From Rhynchopus sp. YZ270_cl-10 (lineage: Eukaryota; Euglenozoa; Diplonemea; Diplonemida; Diplonemidae), in assembly GCA_964035575.1 (NCBI GenBank), contig OZ037852.1, positions 806,001-870,000 on the forward strand: a stretch of 64,000 bases of DNA, written 5' to 3'. A model generated the notes under the pieces. That model was not told the origin of the DNA. It was given only the letters and a program-made list of their open reading frames with translations, and did no database searches. Positions 54,304 through 64,000 of the stretch are shown here, piece after piece. Position numbers and translations under genes: made by a program. Each line of letters begins with the position of its first letter. Position 1 is the first letter of the stretch.

Positions 54304-55395
54304 AGGGTAGTGTAACTTTTTCGGTCTGTTACCGTTATTTTGGTGTTCGAAAAACCCGGCGGGCGGCGGAAAAAAAAAGTTATGAAGAAAAAAAAGTTTT
54401 ACCAGGGGGAAAAAAGTTATGAAGAGATTTTCTTACATTTTTCCAGAGTTTTCTTCACAGTCAAATCCTTATTTTCGTGACGTGTAGCTTGTTTTCTGTT
54501 GCGTGTAGCATTTTGTGTCTTCTCATTATCATGTTGCCTGGGTACCTAGGTTCCTGGACACCGGGTGTCTGGTTCCCAGAATGACTGGGTACCAGAAAGT
54601 TATAGGTACTACAGTGTGTAAAGTGTAAAGTGTACAGTGTCCAGTGTCCAGTGTACAGTGTACAGTGTACAGTGTACAGTGTACAGTGTACAGTGTACAG
54701 TGTACAGTGTACAGTGTACAGTGTACAGTGTACAGTGTACAGTGTACAGTGTACAGTGTACAGTGTACAGTGTACAGTGTACAGTGTACAGTGTACAGTG
54801 TACAGTGTACAGTGTACAGTGTACAGTGTACAGTGTACAGTGTACAGTGTACAGTGTACAGTGTACAGTGTACAGTGTACAGTGTACAGTGTACAGTGTA
54901 CAGTGTACAGTGTACAGTGTACAGTGTACAGTGTACAGTGTACAGTGTACAGTGTACAGTGTACAGTGTACAGTGTACAGTGTACAGTGTACAGTGTACA
55001 GTGTACAGTGTACAGTGTACAGTGTACAGTGTACAGTGTACAGTGTACAGTGTACAGTGTACAGTGTACAGTGTACAGTGTACAGTGTACAGTGTACAGT
55101 GTACAGTGTACAGTGTACAGTGTACAGTGTACAGTGTACAGTGTACAGTGTACAGTGTACAGTGTACAAGAAAACACTCGCGAAGGAAAACGACTTCTCT
55201 CGAAAAAATTGCTTACTCACCAAGTGATCGTGAGGTGCTATAGGTATGGGTCCTGTACAGCCCCACCCACATCTTTCCTATAGAACCTCTTCATAACTTT
55301 TTTCCCTAGGTACTTTCTACATAACTTTTTTTTTTTGGTTTTCAAAAAATCCGGCGGGCGGTAACGGTAACAGGCTGAAAAAGTTACACTACCCT
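54304..55395. mobile_element. Element with AGGGTAGTGTAACTTTTTC ends
   Basis: The ends are inverted copies of AGGGTAGTGTAACTTTTTC followed by a CTGTTACCGTTA phrase and AAAAAYCCGGCGGGCGG. The interior holds a heptamer array and a GTACC-rich segment reminiscent of the core X edge. Flanks do not show a clear duplication. No coding capacity. Confidence 0.72.
54642..55167. repeat. Heptamer array (CAGTGTA)n, about 75 units
   Basis: About 525 bp of perfect heptamer. Because 7 is not a multiple of 3, all frames rotate through the same 7-codon cycle and happen to lack stops on both strands, producing long but meaningless ORFs. Confidence 0.98.
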
Positions 55396-55602
55396 AACGA
55401 AAATAAGGTTGGTAAGCCTCGCACGTTACCTGACAAACAAAAGGATCAGTCCTTCACACGGTCTGCTGAGATGCTGATGGTACGGATGCCTCTGGGCCGC
55501 AGAGATTTAAAATAGGGTACAATTTTTGAAAAGGTGTCGATCGCCAACAGCAGACATCCCCATACAAAAGCGCTACGCAGTACGCCAAGCCCCAAGGCAT
55601 AC

Positions 55603-57194
55603 CTGATCTTCCTCCATCGCCTCGAGCACCCTCTTGGCAGCGATTCCTTCACGCTTCAGCACAGTGTCGGCAAGCTCCTTTGTGTTGTGTTCAATCTCCG
55701 CAGTCCTGTTCGGTGTGGTGTTGTTTGATGCGTACTGGAAACAGTGAAATAGTTGCCACATAGGCAATATGGGCTGTAACGACGCCCCAGAATGGGAGGG
55801 GTATTATATCACGAAATCAGTCAAAACGCCTCATGTCCGGCGGACAGCACATGGGCGTCTACAAAATAATAAGAAACCTCTTGCCCAAACAGGATAAACT
55901 TTTGCAACAAACACTTCACCAAAACACCTCAGATCCAATCACCCTTTCCCCCCTACCCCAACTCCATAAACCATCTCAAAAACAGGGACAACATCACATA
56001 CACATCAGTGTGCGCCTGGGACAGCTGCGCAAGCTCCTTCTGCGTCTTCGCCTCCAACTCCGACGCCTCTCTGCACGCCGCCAGCGCTGCGGTACGCACC
56101 TTCAGCGCCGACGCGGCTGCCTTGCTCACTGCCTGCTTCGCCTTGAGCTCTGCTGCAAGCCTTGCCTGGTCCAGCTCTGCGAGGGCACACTTCTTTGCAC
56201 GCAACGCTACGTCCCTTTTGCTGCGTGCCGTGCGCAACCTTGTGTCCACCTCTTTCAACGCCTCAGGCGCAGACAACGCCAGAAGCTCCTGCTTGAGACC
56301 CTGCAGGGTTGCATGCTGCGTGGAGACTGCTGTGAACTGTGCACGCTGGAGTGTGGCGCACTCTTGGAGCAGTGCAGAGGTCTCAGCGTCAAGCTCACCA
56401 CGCCGCTTCACGATGTCGCAGCGCTTTGTCGTCAAGGTGTCCGTCTTCGCAAGCTCGTCTGCGTACCTCTCGTGCAGCGCATCGAGCTCCCTCTGCACTC
56501 CGGTGCACTCCTCCTCGTGTCTCGCTGCAATCTTCTCCACAGCTGCCGCCACCTCCCCCTCCTTCTCCGCAACAGTCTCCTCGAGTCCTTCACGCTTTCC
56601 TTCAAAGTCTTTGAGGGATGAGCGCAGGTCTCCGCGTTTGCCTCTTTCAGCGAGAACCAATTTTGCGGCATTCTTTGCGTGATCGGCGCGAGCTTGGAGG
56701 AGGGAGGTGCGGCCCTGCTCTAGCTCCGCTTTGACTTCGTATTTTGCGACAGCAAGCTCACCGCTGAGGGTTTCGTGGGTGCGGGCAGCCTCGGAGAGAG
56801 CTGCCTTTGCGGTGTCGTGCTGTGCGCGCTGTGCAGCAATGCCCGCAGCCGCACGCTCTGCCCTCTCCGTCTGAACGGACGTAGTATCCCTCAACGTTGC
56901 CTCCTGCTGCGCAACATCGGCAGCCTGCTCCACATCCAACCTCTCTGCCCTCTGTGCAGATAGCACCTCCTTCAGCTTCTTCTTCCTTTCCGCATGCTCC
57001 TGCTGTTGTCCATGAAGCTTCGCCAGGTCTTCCTTCAATCTTTCCAACTCAGCCAACTCCTCAGGGGAAGGATCAGATGGTGGTGGTGGTGGTGGTGCAG
57101 ACACTTCCTCCCCCTTAGGGGAAGCAGCAGGTGGTGGTGGTGGTGGCGGTGGGGTAGATCCCTCTTCTGGAATGGGTAGGGGTGTGTCGGACAT
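55603..57194 (-). CDS. Proline-rich coiled-coil protein, exons 1-2
   Basis: Exon 1 runs 57194-56004 (397 codons). It starts MSDTPLPIPEEG, has two poly-Pro runs within the first 45 residues, then about 340 residues of Ala/Glu/Lys/Arg heptads. Donor GTGTATG follows codon 397. Exon 2 is 55734-55603 (44 codons) after TTTCCAG, with donor GTATGCC; both junctions are phase 0. The final exon is unresolved: AGs at 55492, 55479 or 55473 (approximate) would give short different C termini. The intron between exons 1 and 2 contains a type D hairpin motif. The start lies 15 bases after CTGTCCAG, consistent with trans-splicing. No family is recognised. Its style is like the other coiled-coil gene, suggesting a cytoskeletal or flagellar structural role, which is a guess. 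Confidence 0.78.
55820..55862 (-). repeat. Hairpin motif, type D, in intron 1
   Basis: The minus strand reads GTGCTGTCCGCCGGACATG then AGGCGTTTTGAC. It lies inside the intron between the two exons of the proline-rich coiled-coil gene. Relatives at 30464 and 60843 share TCCGCCGATGAACG. Confidence 0.55.
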
Positions 57195-57384
57195 AATGTG
57201 TTCGTGTTCTGGACAGAATGATTGAGAGTTGGCAGAGAGAGGGAAGGTTGATATGATGCAGGGATTTGGTCTAATAGCGTTGTGAAAAAGGTAGATTGTA
57301 GATGTAATAGAGGTTTTTTTAAAAGAAATTTGACTTGAAAATATCAAAAAGGCGCGTGAGGTGGACTCAAAAAACCATGATGTC

Positions 57385-57397
57385 CCGTTCGGATGTA

Positions 57398-57430
<33 letters not shown>

Positions 57431-58060
57431 ATGTACTCCCCCCTGAACCCATAATCTTTGATTTCTCGTTTCAAGGGTAGTGCCGTAGGGGCCATAATAG
57501 AGCGCCCTTCGATCCTGAGACGGTATCGTTTACAGTCGTGGACTACGACGGTATCTGATCATCTTCGATCCCCACACTCTCGTTCTTCGGAGAGTGGCAG
57601 TCTCCATTCTGAGAAACTGCAAGTTCCAAGGGGAGCTGAAGAACGGAAATTACCGCTTCTCTTACTGTGTCCCCCCTGACCACGCCATCGACCACATTCG
57701 TCTGCCCGAAGCGGCGCTTGACGGAGCGATGCTCCTGTCCATGTTTCCTTGATTTCCCTGGCCGCCCCAAGAAAGCAATACTCAGTACGCAGACTACCCC
57801 GTTCGAGTACGGCGTAGTACTTCCCCCCGAAGACGCTCAAACCGTGGCACCGGTGCTTCAGCACGCCAGAGGGAGAGGGTCGAGAGGGTCGACCAGGACC
57901 CGGCCAAGGAAGCGGTAGAGGGTAGTACATGGTGAAGGAGATTAATAAAGACATTCTTGTCGAGTGCTTTCGACAGAAGTTCGTCTGCCCGCGATCTAAG
58001 AATTTCGCCTCTGACGTGGGAGGACGTACGAAGTATCGGATCATCTTCGATCCATACACT
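57385..58060 (-). rRNA. Rearranged 18S rRNA fragment (pseudogene)
   Basis: On the minus strand, 57620-57390 matches the conserved mid-region of eukaryotic small-subunit rRNA: GGATCGAAGATGATCAGATA, CCGTCGTAGTCC, CAAGGCTGAAACTTAAAGGA and ATTGACGGAA, after which homology stops. At 58045-57945 another conserved block occurs (CAGAGGCGAAATTCTTAGAT through TTTATTAATC), preceded by a second, altered copy of the GATCGAAGATGATC block, an order not found in normal rRNA. The 350 bases between are unlike the usual short link; they may be a lineage-specific expansion or unrelated insert. No 5' or 3' domains are present, so it is not a working gene. Confidence 0.75.
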
Positions 58061-58608
58061 CTCTATCTAGATAGAGGAAAACATGACCGCGTTAATTACC
58101 TTATCAAAAAAGACTACAGAGCCAAAAAGAAGACGCTTGTTGTGACAAGAACGGGACTTCGTATTGTAAAAAGAAAGCATCCCCACCCCCCTCCAGAACC
58201 AGCTGGGTACCAAACTGGAACACTCAGTAAAACCACACTGACTGGACAGTTTGTTTTCTCCCCTGCCTCTCCCATGTTAATACTCCATTTTTCCTCAATT
58301 GTCAATGGTGCGGTCTGTGCTGATGACAATAACAATCCATCTCTAGTTTTGTTCACTTTTGTGCCTCGTTCTAACTAACCGGCACTGTACAGATTGTAAG
58401 ACGTCTGGCCCTCGCTTCGCTCGGACCAAGTGCTTTTCATGTGCATAGTAAACGTGTAACATGTTCCTCTCGGTCGGTTTGTTTGAAAACAAAAAAAGTG
58501 GTATTTTTTTTTTTTGAGAAGGGGAAGGGGAACAGGGTATAAGCTTGGATTTTGAATTTTTTCCAGAATTAGGTTTTTTGAATTTTTTTTTTTTTGGTGG
58601 GGTTATAG
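58061..58608. other. Spacer without recognisable gene
   Basis: An open frame overlaps its left part but begins antisense to the rRNA fragment and shows no domain. Nothing else is supported. Confidence 0.4.
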
Positions 58609-59010
58609 CAGGGTATTATATAGCCCCCACCAAAAAGGTGGTTTTGTGTGAGGCAGTCATTTTTTTCTGTGGGGGAAACGAAGCGAAAAATTTTCTCGGT
58701 ATTTTGTGACCACGGCAAACCTACACCACCCCAACCCTGCGGAAAAGCCTCCCCTCCTCTGTGCAACCTTGGTAGCTTTCAGCCACTGGTGATCCGCAAT
58801 CCGTAGTGGGTGTCAGCCTTATTGTCGGTAACCTCAATACATTTACAAGAAACGGTGGCCATGGCACCCAAAGGTTCCTGGCGAAGCCACGGTATGCAAC
58901 ATTTCTAAAATCGCGCTTTAAAATTGCACTATTTTACAGGCAAACAATGTCATGGGAAGGGTGTGAAAGCTTGCGCCGCAGGCGCACGGTACGCTACTTT
59001 TATTCTTTTC
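58609..59010 (+). repeat. Dispersed repeat Y, copy 4
   Basis: Starts CAGGGTATTATATAGCC; shares ACCTCAATACATTTACAA, GGCGAAGCCACGGTATGCAA and GCGCCGCAGGCGCACGGTAC with the other copies. A sequence ending AATACCCTG at 59315 could be its inverted right end, but the flanks do not match. Confidence 0.75.
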
Positions 59011-59489
59011 GCCACATCTTTTTTCTCACTCATAGTTGGGTTCAAGCTCCGTCCGTCAAATGGAGCTCAACGAACCCTTTTTTGCGGAGCAAAAAAGGAA
59101 AAATGGCGCCGCAGGCAAAAAAAATTTAAGGTACAGCCTGGATGGTGCGGTCAGTAACCCAGTTCCCAAGGGTACTGCGTACTCCCGTGGTTCAACCACG
59201 GTTCTTTCCCCCATATTTCCCCCCCCGAAATCCAAATCTATATTTTTTTTTTTCCCCCGAAAAATTTCAGAATTAGGTTTTTGAACCTAATTCTGAGTAC
59301 CAAGCTAATACCCTGAAGGGGAAGGGGGGGTAACCTTTTCTCTTTATGTGGGAAATAACGGTTCTGGGTAATGAAAGAGCGCTATTTGTTTTTTGAAAGA
59401 AAGCTTGAAAGATGAATGTGCATCGCTGTGTGCGCACTGTTGAGGAGGAGGGTGTTTAAACCAAAAGAAATCAAAAAAAAAAAATATAT
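59011..59489. other. Spacer with one hairpin motif
   Basis: Contains further Y-associated phrases (GGCGCCGCAGGC) and a type C motif at 59403-59439. No gene. Confidence 0.4.
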
Positions 59490-60407
59490 CACCCATTCCA
59501 TGAAATTCCGTATACTTTTGCAAAAAAGTCACTCAGAGAACCCAGATGCAAATTTTTTATCGTCCGACCCCGCATTTGATTCATTTTGACTCCCCGGATC
59601 TGAGAATATTTTTTTCAAAAAAAATAAAAAAAAAATCCCATCCGAGGATGTGTGGGAGAGTTTTGGGTCCGGCGCTCCCAGTTATCTCGACAATTTCCTG
59701 GTCACAAAAACCCCCCAAAACACCGCTAGTGTGAATTTCCGAGCTCAGCGCTTTTCATTAAAAAAAAAATCGAGAAGATTAGTGGAGTAGAAGTTGTCTA
59801 CTTTTTTTACCATGGGTAATTTTGCACTATAGCTGTATATAGCAGGGCAAATTACCTTGGAAAATGGGGTGTTCGCCGCTGGTATACGGTAGTACCCTGG
59901 TCGCCTTCTGCGTCTACCCGTTGGTCGTACGACCCCGGAATTGCAAGATATTGCACTGCATCTTTCAAACGCGTGATTGGGCAATTTTTTGTTGACGAAA
60001 GCGTGGCCTTAAAATATAGAGGGATTCCTCTGTAAAAGGGGCACCATAAGGCACTTCCTAGTAGGTACCTTCCGCCTAAGAACTGCCCAAAAAATAATAG
60101 ACATCAACAGATGCATGAAAAAAATCGTCCGACCCCGGAATTGAAAGATTTCGTACCCGATCTTCCAAAAAAAGAAAAAAAATATTTTTTTTGGGGACCT
60201 GGGCCCCTGTTAAAATTATGTGGCCACGGACGACATCGTTTGCGGAAATATGAAGTATTTTTTTGTTGTCGAAAATGCGCTAGTGTGAATTTCCGAGCTC
60301 GGCGCTTTCAATTAAAAAAAAAAATCGATAAGATTAGTGGAGTAGAAGTTGTCTAGTTTCTTTACCAAAAACAGGGGTTTTGTATACGGTTTTTCATGGA
60401 ATGGGTG
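59490..60407. mobile_element. Element with CACCCATTCCATGAAA ends
   Basis: The inverted ends CACCCATTCCATGAAA followed by CCGTATAC are flanked on both sides by ATATAT. Inside, two direct copies of a roughly 250-bp segment (GTGTGAATTTCCGAGCTC, AGATTAGTGGAGTAGAAGTT) lie about 600 bp apart. Non-coding. Confidence 0.72.
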
Positions 60408-60518
60408 ATATATATAAACTGTATCCACGGATCTGCAGCAATTCCCTGGCTAAATTGGAGGGGTTTTTCTCTGTTCTTTTCTGCAAAGTTTACATGCAAC
60501 CAACCCGATCATACCACT

Positions 60519-60656
60519 CTCGTGACAGTGTACCTTGGTGTAGGACCAAGCACCCCAAGCGGTCCTACATCTGTTTCATGGTATATATCTGATATACCAA
60601 CCGAAACAAAGACAAATTTTATAAGATGAACCTAAGCCTCGCGTGCTTAGTCACCT
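60519..60656 (-). repeat. Hairpin motifs B and A
   Basis: On the minus strand a type A copy (60656-60623) is followed by a strong hairpin (TGTAGGACC paired with GGTCCTACA) and then type B (AGGTACACTGTCACGAGAG). This order, A then B on the sense strand, is also seen in the coiled-coil gene's intron 3. Confidence 0.6.
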
Positions 60657-60842
60657 CTTAACAAATCATCATATGATATCCCTGTTTTCTCAGAAAACCC
60701 CTTCCAAAAAAGCTTTGCTTAAAAAAAATTCACAATATATTCGTCTTGGAAAAGACATGAAATTATCCCCTCCCTCCCTCCCCCTCCCCCCCTTTCATCA
60801 CTCACATTCTGATAAATTTCCCCGAATTTATCAAAAAAAATG

Positions 60843-60880
60843 CAACAAAAGAACGCCTCGTTCATCGGCGGACGCAGGTA
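60843..60880 (-). repeat. Hairpin motif, type D
   Basis: The minus strand reads TACCTGCGTCCGCCGATG then AACGAGGCGTTC, immediately downstream of the J-domain gene's stop codon. Confidence 0.5.
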
Positions 60881-60917
60881 CTAAACAAAGAAAAATACAT
60901 TTTGCTCCCCCTTCTCC

Positions 60918-61907
60918 TTAACACCTCATTCCTTCCAACGCATCAGATAGAATAGCATCGTGTAGGAGATCTGCGTGCATTTTATCTTGGACATATGTCT
61001 TGTAGTTGAATCCGCTGGTTCTTTGGTGGAGCTTATTGATGTCTACACAGGAGTATGGGACACCGCCTTCGGGGCGACCTCCGTTTGCAAGGAAGGATGT
61101 TGGTGCTGAGGTGTAGCAGTGCCTGCTGCGGCGGGAGTGTTGAGGTGGTGACGTCTTGGTTGCTTGCGTTTGGCTTGTCTGTGGTGGTCTGCACTGTGCA
61201 TGCGGAGGCGGGCTGAACGAGACCCGCCGTCTCCCATAAATACTGTACGGCACACCACTCCTTTCCCCCTTCACCTCTGACGCAGGCGTCTCCTCTGCAG
61301 GCTTTCTCATGACCCTCTCGTACATCATGTTCTGGTGTTCTTGGTGGTCCGCATTTTTGCTAAATTTTGAAAAATGGGTTGTGGAGTGGTGACTCCGACT
61401 TAGGGCCTCCAATTCCTCGACAGGAGACCGATGAGAAGCGTTTTGGGTTGTGTTGGGGAGTGAGGGGAGGGAGGGCATTTTGAAGGTAGGGTTTTCGCGG
61501 TCGAAACGGAGGCGTCGTTGGGCTTCATCGCGTTTGCGGGATTCGAAGGATTCGCGACGTCGAGAGGATTCACCTTGTTCTCTTGCAAGCGAGTTAACAA
61601 ATTCACGGAGTTCCTCCCCTTCCAGATCAATCTCCGGATCCATCGCTCGGCTTGGCTTTGCATCGCTACTCTTCAACCGACTGCTGTCATACAGCTCCCT
61701 CTGTTCAGGGTCACTCAACACCTTATACGCAAAACTAATCTCCTGAAATCGCTCCACCCCATCCGGGTTTTTATCAGGGTGATACCGCACCGCAAGCCGC
61801 CGGTATGCCTTTTTTATGTCCGCAGCGCCAGCGCATTTTGTCAACCCCAATACTTCATACAAAGCAATATTATCAGTCAAACCAAATATCCTAGAAGTGG
61901 GATCCAT
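60918..61907 (-). CDS. J-domain (DnaJ/Hsp40-like) protein
   Basis: A single-exon protein of 329 residues. The J domain spans about 15-76, with [28 protein letters not shown] (HPD motif at 43-45, the Hsp70 ATPase-stimulating motif intact) and [19 protein letters not shown]. There is no Gly/Phe region, zinc finger or typical C-terminal substrate domain, so it is a class C (type III) J protein. Residues about 105-140 are charged and helical; 140-270 are low-complexity Ser/Pro-rich; a short conserved-looking stretch ([19 protein letters not shown]) precedes the C terminus. It probably recruits an Hsp70 to an unknown client in the cytosol or nucleus. No signal peptide. The start is the first Met, with a CACCAG acceptor about 25 bases upstream. 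Confidence 0.92.
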   Translation of the reverse strand: MDPTSRIFGLTDNIALYEVLGLTKCAGAADIKKAYRRLAVRYHPDKNPDGVERFQEISFAYKVLSDPEQRELYDSSRLKSSDAKPSRAMDPEIDLEGEELREFVNSLAREQGESSRRRESFESRKRDEAQRRLRFDRENPTFKMPSLPSLPNTTQNASHRSPVEELEALSRSHHSTTHFSKFSKNADHQEHQNMMYERVMRKPAEETPASEVKGERSGVPYSIYGRRRVSFSPPPHAQCRPPQTSQTQATKTSPPQHSRRSRHCYTSAPTSFLANGGRPEGGVPYSCVDINKLHQRTSGFNYKTYVQDKMHADLLHDAILSDALEGMRC

Positions 61908-62957
61908 AAAAAAAAAGTGTAAAAATTCCTGGTGGTGAATAGGAGAAAATAAGAGGGAAAAGGAAACTGTTCTTTTCCCGAATCAGTTCATTTTGCGCTT
62001 TTTGAAACCTCGGTTGTAGTGTAGACCGAGGATGCGCTCGTTCTACTAAACCTGAACGGGTTTAGTGACGAAAAATTGCATAAGACCGCCACAGTGACTT
62101 CTTCTGGGGTTTTCGGAGTTGAAGAATGGCAAAAATGGGTCAAATATGAGAGGGGGGCAGTTGTGAACCATCCCGTCCCCGGGCCTCTCCTCCTCTGTGC
62201 AGCCTTGGTAGCTTTGTAGCTACCAGTTGGTACAATGACTGGTGCACCAAAGCAAAGAAAACTCGAAACTGTGGGGTGAAAAAAAAAAGGGGGGGAAGAG
62301 GAAGAGGAGAGAGGGTGGTGTCAGAAAATAATAAAGAGGGGATAATACGGTACGACACACACACACACGTTGCCTTTTTTTGTTTTTTTGTTTTTTTGTC
62401 CGCAAGAAAAAAAAAAAGCAGAAGGGGAGAAAAATGGTACATAAGGGGATAGACGGAGAGGTACCGAAAAACGGATTGTGTTTATTTTTCTTTTTCCGAA
62501 TTGTTTATGAGTTGGCTTGATTCGTTACGCGTCTCTCGAGTTGGATGGAGTAGGAATCAAGTTTGTCGACGACTGTTTCAAGCCCGGTTAAAGATCTGTA
62601 ATAGTTGTTGTGTTGCATAGAAAAAATCTTTCAAAACTCAAAATCCAGGCGGGGGGGCTGGGTCAAATAAAAAAATAGTAACTCTGATGGAAAAAAGGTT
62701 TCTTTTCCGTCGACAATCACCAAAGAAGTGGGTTTTATACTCAATGTCACCCAAAGGGTCAAAGGGTGTGTACACTATTATTTATCCCCTCTGAATTAAA
62801 GTACAGAAGCGCTATCAACCGTAAGGATGCAAGCCGCAAGACAGTCATACAGCACCCTACCCCCCAAAAAAATAAGCGAAGCGTGAAGCACAGTGTGAAG
62901 CAGGCACTCCCCTTCCCCCTTCACAATACAAAAACGCAAGGAGAGAAAAAGGCATAC
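61908..62957. other. Probable intron and spacer of the 3'-end gene
   Basis: If the exon at 62958-63232 is spliced, this region begins with its intron. It contains a type E motif (62711-62765) and a type F motif (62030-62075), both in minus orientation. No second exon was found by eye. Confidence 0.4.
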
Positions 62958-63232
62958 ATTTCCAATGAGTCAATCTGTGCGAAGTACGGTTGCAGCTGCT
63001 GGTAGTCGCGGAGCATCTCCAGCAGCGACTCCTGCAGGTTCGCACACCTGTCGTTCATCGCCCCGTACCGTGTCTTCAGCACGTCCCCAACGTCCTTGAG
63101 ACACAGCAGGTCTTCTCTGTGCACCGCCATCTCCCCCTCCACAAGCTCCCCAATGCCTGCGAACAATGCCTCCACCGACATCCCCTCTTCGACCTCGCCC
63201 TGGGGCATATTGTATTGTGTTTTGTCTGTCAT
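62958..63232 (-). CDS. First exon of a small coiled-coil protein, possibly COG3-like
   Basis: The exon encodes about 91 residues, from MTDKTQYN (or MPQGEV at 63208, if the CATGACAG before it is the trans-splice acceptor) to QIDSLE, followed by donor GTATGCC in phase 2. The coiled segment VGDVLKTRYGAMNDRC and LLRD-like helices ending QQLQPYFAQIDSLE resemble the N-terminal region of Golgi tethering subunit COG3, where a conserved helix ends in YFxELE. The match is short and by eye only, so other tethering-complex or coiled-coil proteins are possible. The rest of the gene should lie downstream (lower coordinates) but was not found. Confidence 0.45.
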
Positions 63233-64000
63233 GTGAACGTAGGACAAACGTAAGGAGGTTCGCAATGAAAGGCGAAAGGTTGGTCACAACCCTAAAAGAG
63301 CAAAATCATTGCACCATACCCGTCTCCTTCGGGCAGGGGTGGGGGCATTCTGCAGAAGCATCCGCAGAGGGAAAAATGCGTAGAAACACAACGTAAAACC
63401 CGCTTTGTCATCTTGTAACTACGTTCCCTAGTTGCCGCCCAGTTCTGCCCTAGGCAGGAATATGGAGAGTGTCCCCTACCCAAGCCCTGCCCAAAGCCCC
63501 CAACCCTCGCGCAGTATAGCAAGCAATGCAGCAACCCCGTGTTGCTATTGTGGCGGGGCACAAAATAGGTGACGTGAGGGTGTACCCGAAGTCTGTGAAA
63601 CATTCCCAAAGGGGTGCCACAAGCCACTCATAGTACTTCTGTGAAGGATATGCCCCATTGCAGAGGGGCAGTGTTCCGTGTGAGGCGTGAATCATGCATC
63701 TCTATAGATACGCACACCCCTGCCACCCCTGCTCCCTAGTAAACTTGTTTAAGCAGCTCTGCTGTGTCTTGGGGGTCTCTCGATTAGATACAGGTTCCGC
63801 GCCCTGCATGTTTATTGTCTTGCATCAGCAAGGTAGAGAGTAGCAGGGGAAACTAATAAAAAATCATTCACTCACTCATCAGGATTTTTTTGTGCTTCCC
63901 CCCCGGTCTCACCCTCCGTAGGATTCAGGAGAGGTGGATGAGGTTTAACAAAAAGAAGCCGAAGGAACCAGCCGATCGGTTTGTGTACAACGGAGTGGAA
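63233..64000. other. Right-end spacer
   Basis: No credible ORF, repeat family or hairpin motif was recognised. Confidence 0.4.

Noticed and set aside
54461-55283. Several ORFs of about 200-240 codons on both strands
   Set aside because: They are translations of the stop-free CAGTGTA heptamer array.
57929-58378. A 149-codon plus-strand ORF
   Set aside because: Its first part is antisense to conserved rRNA sequence and the remainder has no recognised domain or coding bias.
58609-59315. hAT element with CAGGGTATTA ends
   Set aside because: The ends match over only about ten bases, and the 8-bp flanks (GGTTATAG and AAGGGGAA) do not agree.

Overview
The window looks like nuclear DNA of a protist, most likely a euglenozoan and perhaps a diplonemid. 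This is an inference from three things. (1) A rearranged nuclear small-subunit rRNA fragment lies on the minus strand near 57.4-58.1 kb. (2) Several start codons are preceded within a few to about 45 bases by a pyrimidine-rich tract and an AG, as expected for spliced-leader trans-splicing. (3) Most host genes are GC-rich and intron-poor, in a background of homopolymer tracts and repeats. Introns do occur; those resolved have GTATG-type donors and short AG acceptors.

All recognisable host genes lie on the minus strand: a membrane receptor with a degenerate class III cyclase domain (2.9-5.3 kb), a predicted lipid-anchored PDZ-cytochrome b5 protein (34.1-34.9 kb), a four-exon coiled-coil protein with a lysine-rich tail (35.9-48.5 kb), an ankyrin-repeat protein (50.3-53.2 kb), a proline-rich coiled-coil protein (about 55.5-57.2 kb), a J-domain protein (60.9-61.9 kb) and the first exon of a small coiled-coil protein (63.0-63.2 kb).

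Most of the rest is mobile DNA, and many element ends can be defined exactly. Five hAT-type elements have perfect 8-bp target duplications: 10375-11925 (GTTCTGTT), 13889-18335 (ATCAAACC, with an apparently intact 948-residue transposase), 18343-19105 (GATCAAAC), 22258-26073 (TTTTGTTG) and 37020-46132 (ATTTTATC). A sixth, 36897-46575 (TTCCTCTC), encloses the last of these. A Mutator-like element at 19285-21270 has arms of about 200 bp and a perfect 9-bp duplication. The elements nest inside one another: within the last intron (about 10.5 kb) of the coiled-coil gene, three are stacked, and the innermost carries two intact ORFs, one a candidate DDE-type transposase, each with a partial head-to-head inverted copy.

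Two further patterns stand out. One non-coding 'core' sequence, often ending in GTACCTGG octamers, recurs inside at least five elements with unrelated termini. A family of short hairpin motifs, with a variable covarying stem around a loop like CACGAGAGG, is scattered through introns and spacers, almost always in the orientation of the minus-strand genes. I know of no described family that explains it, and it is the best candidate here for something new.
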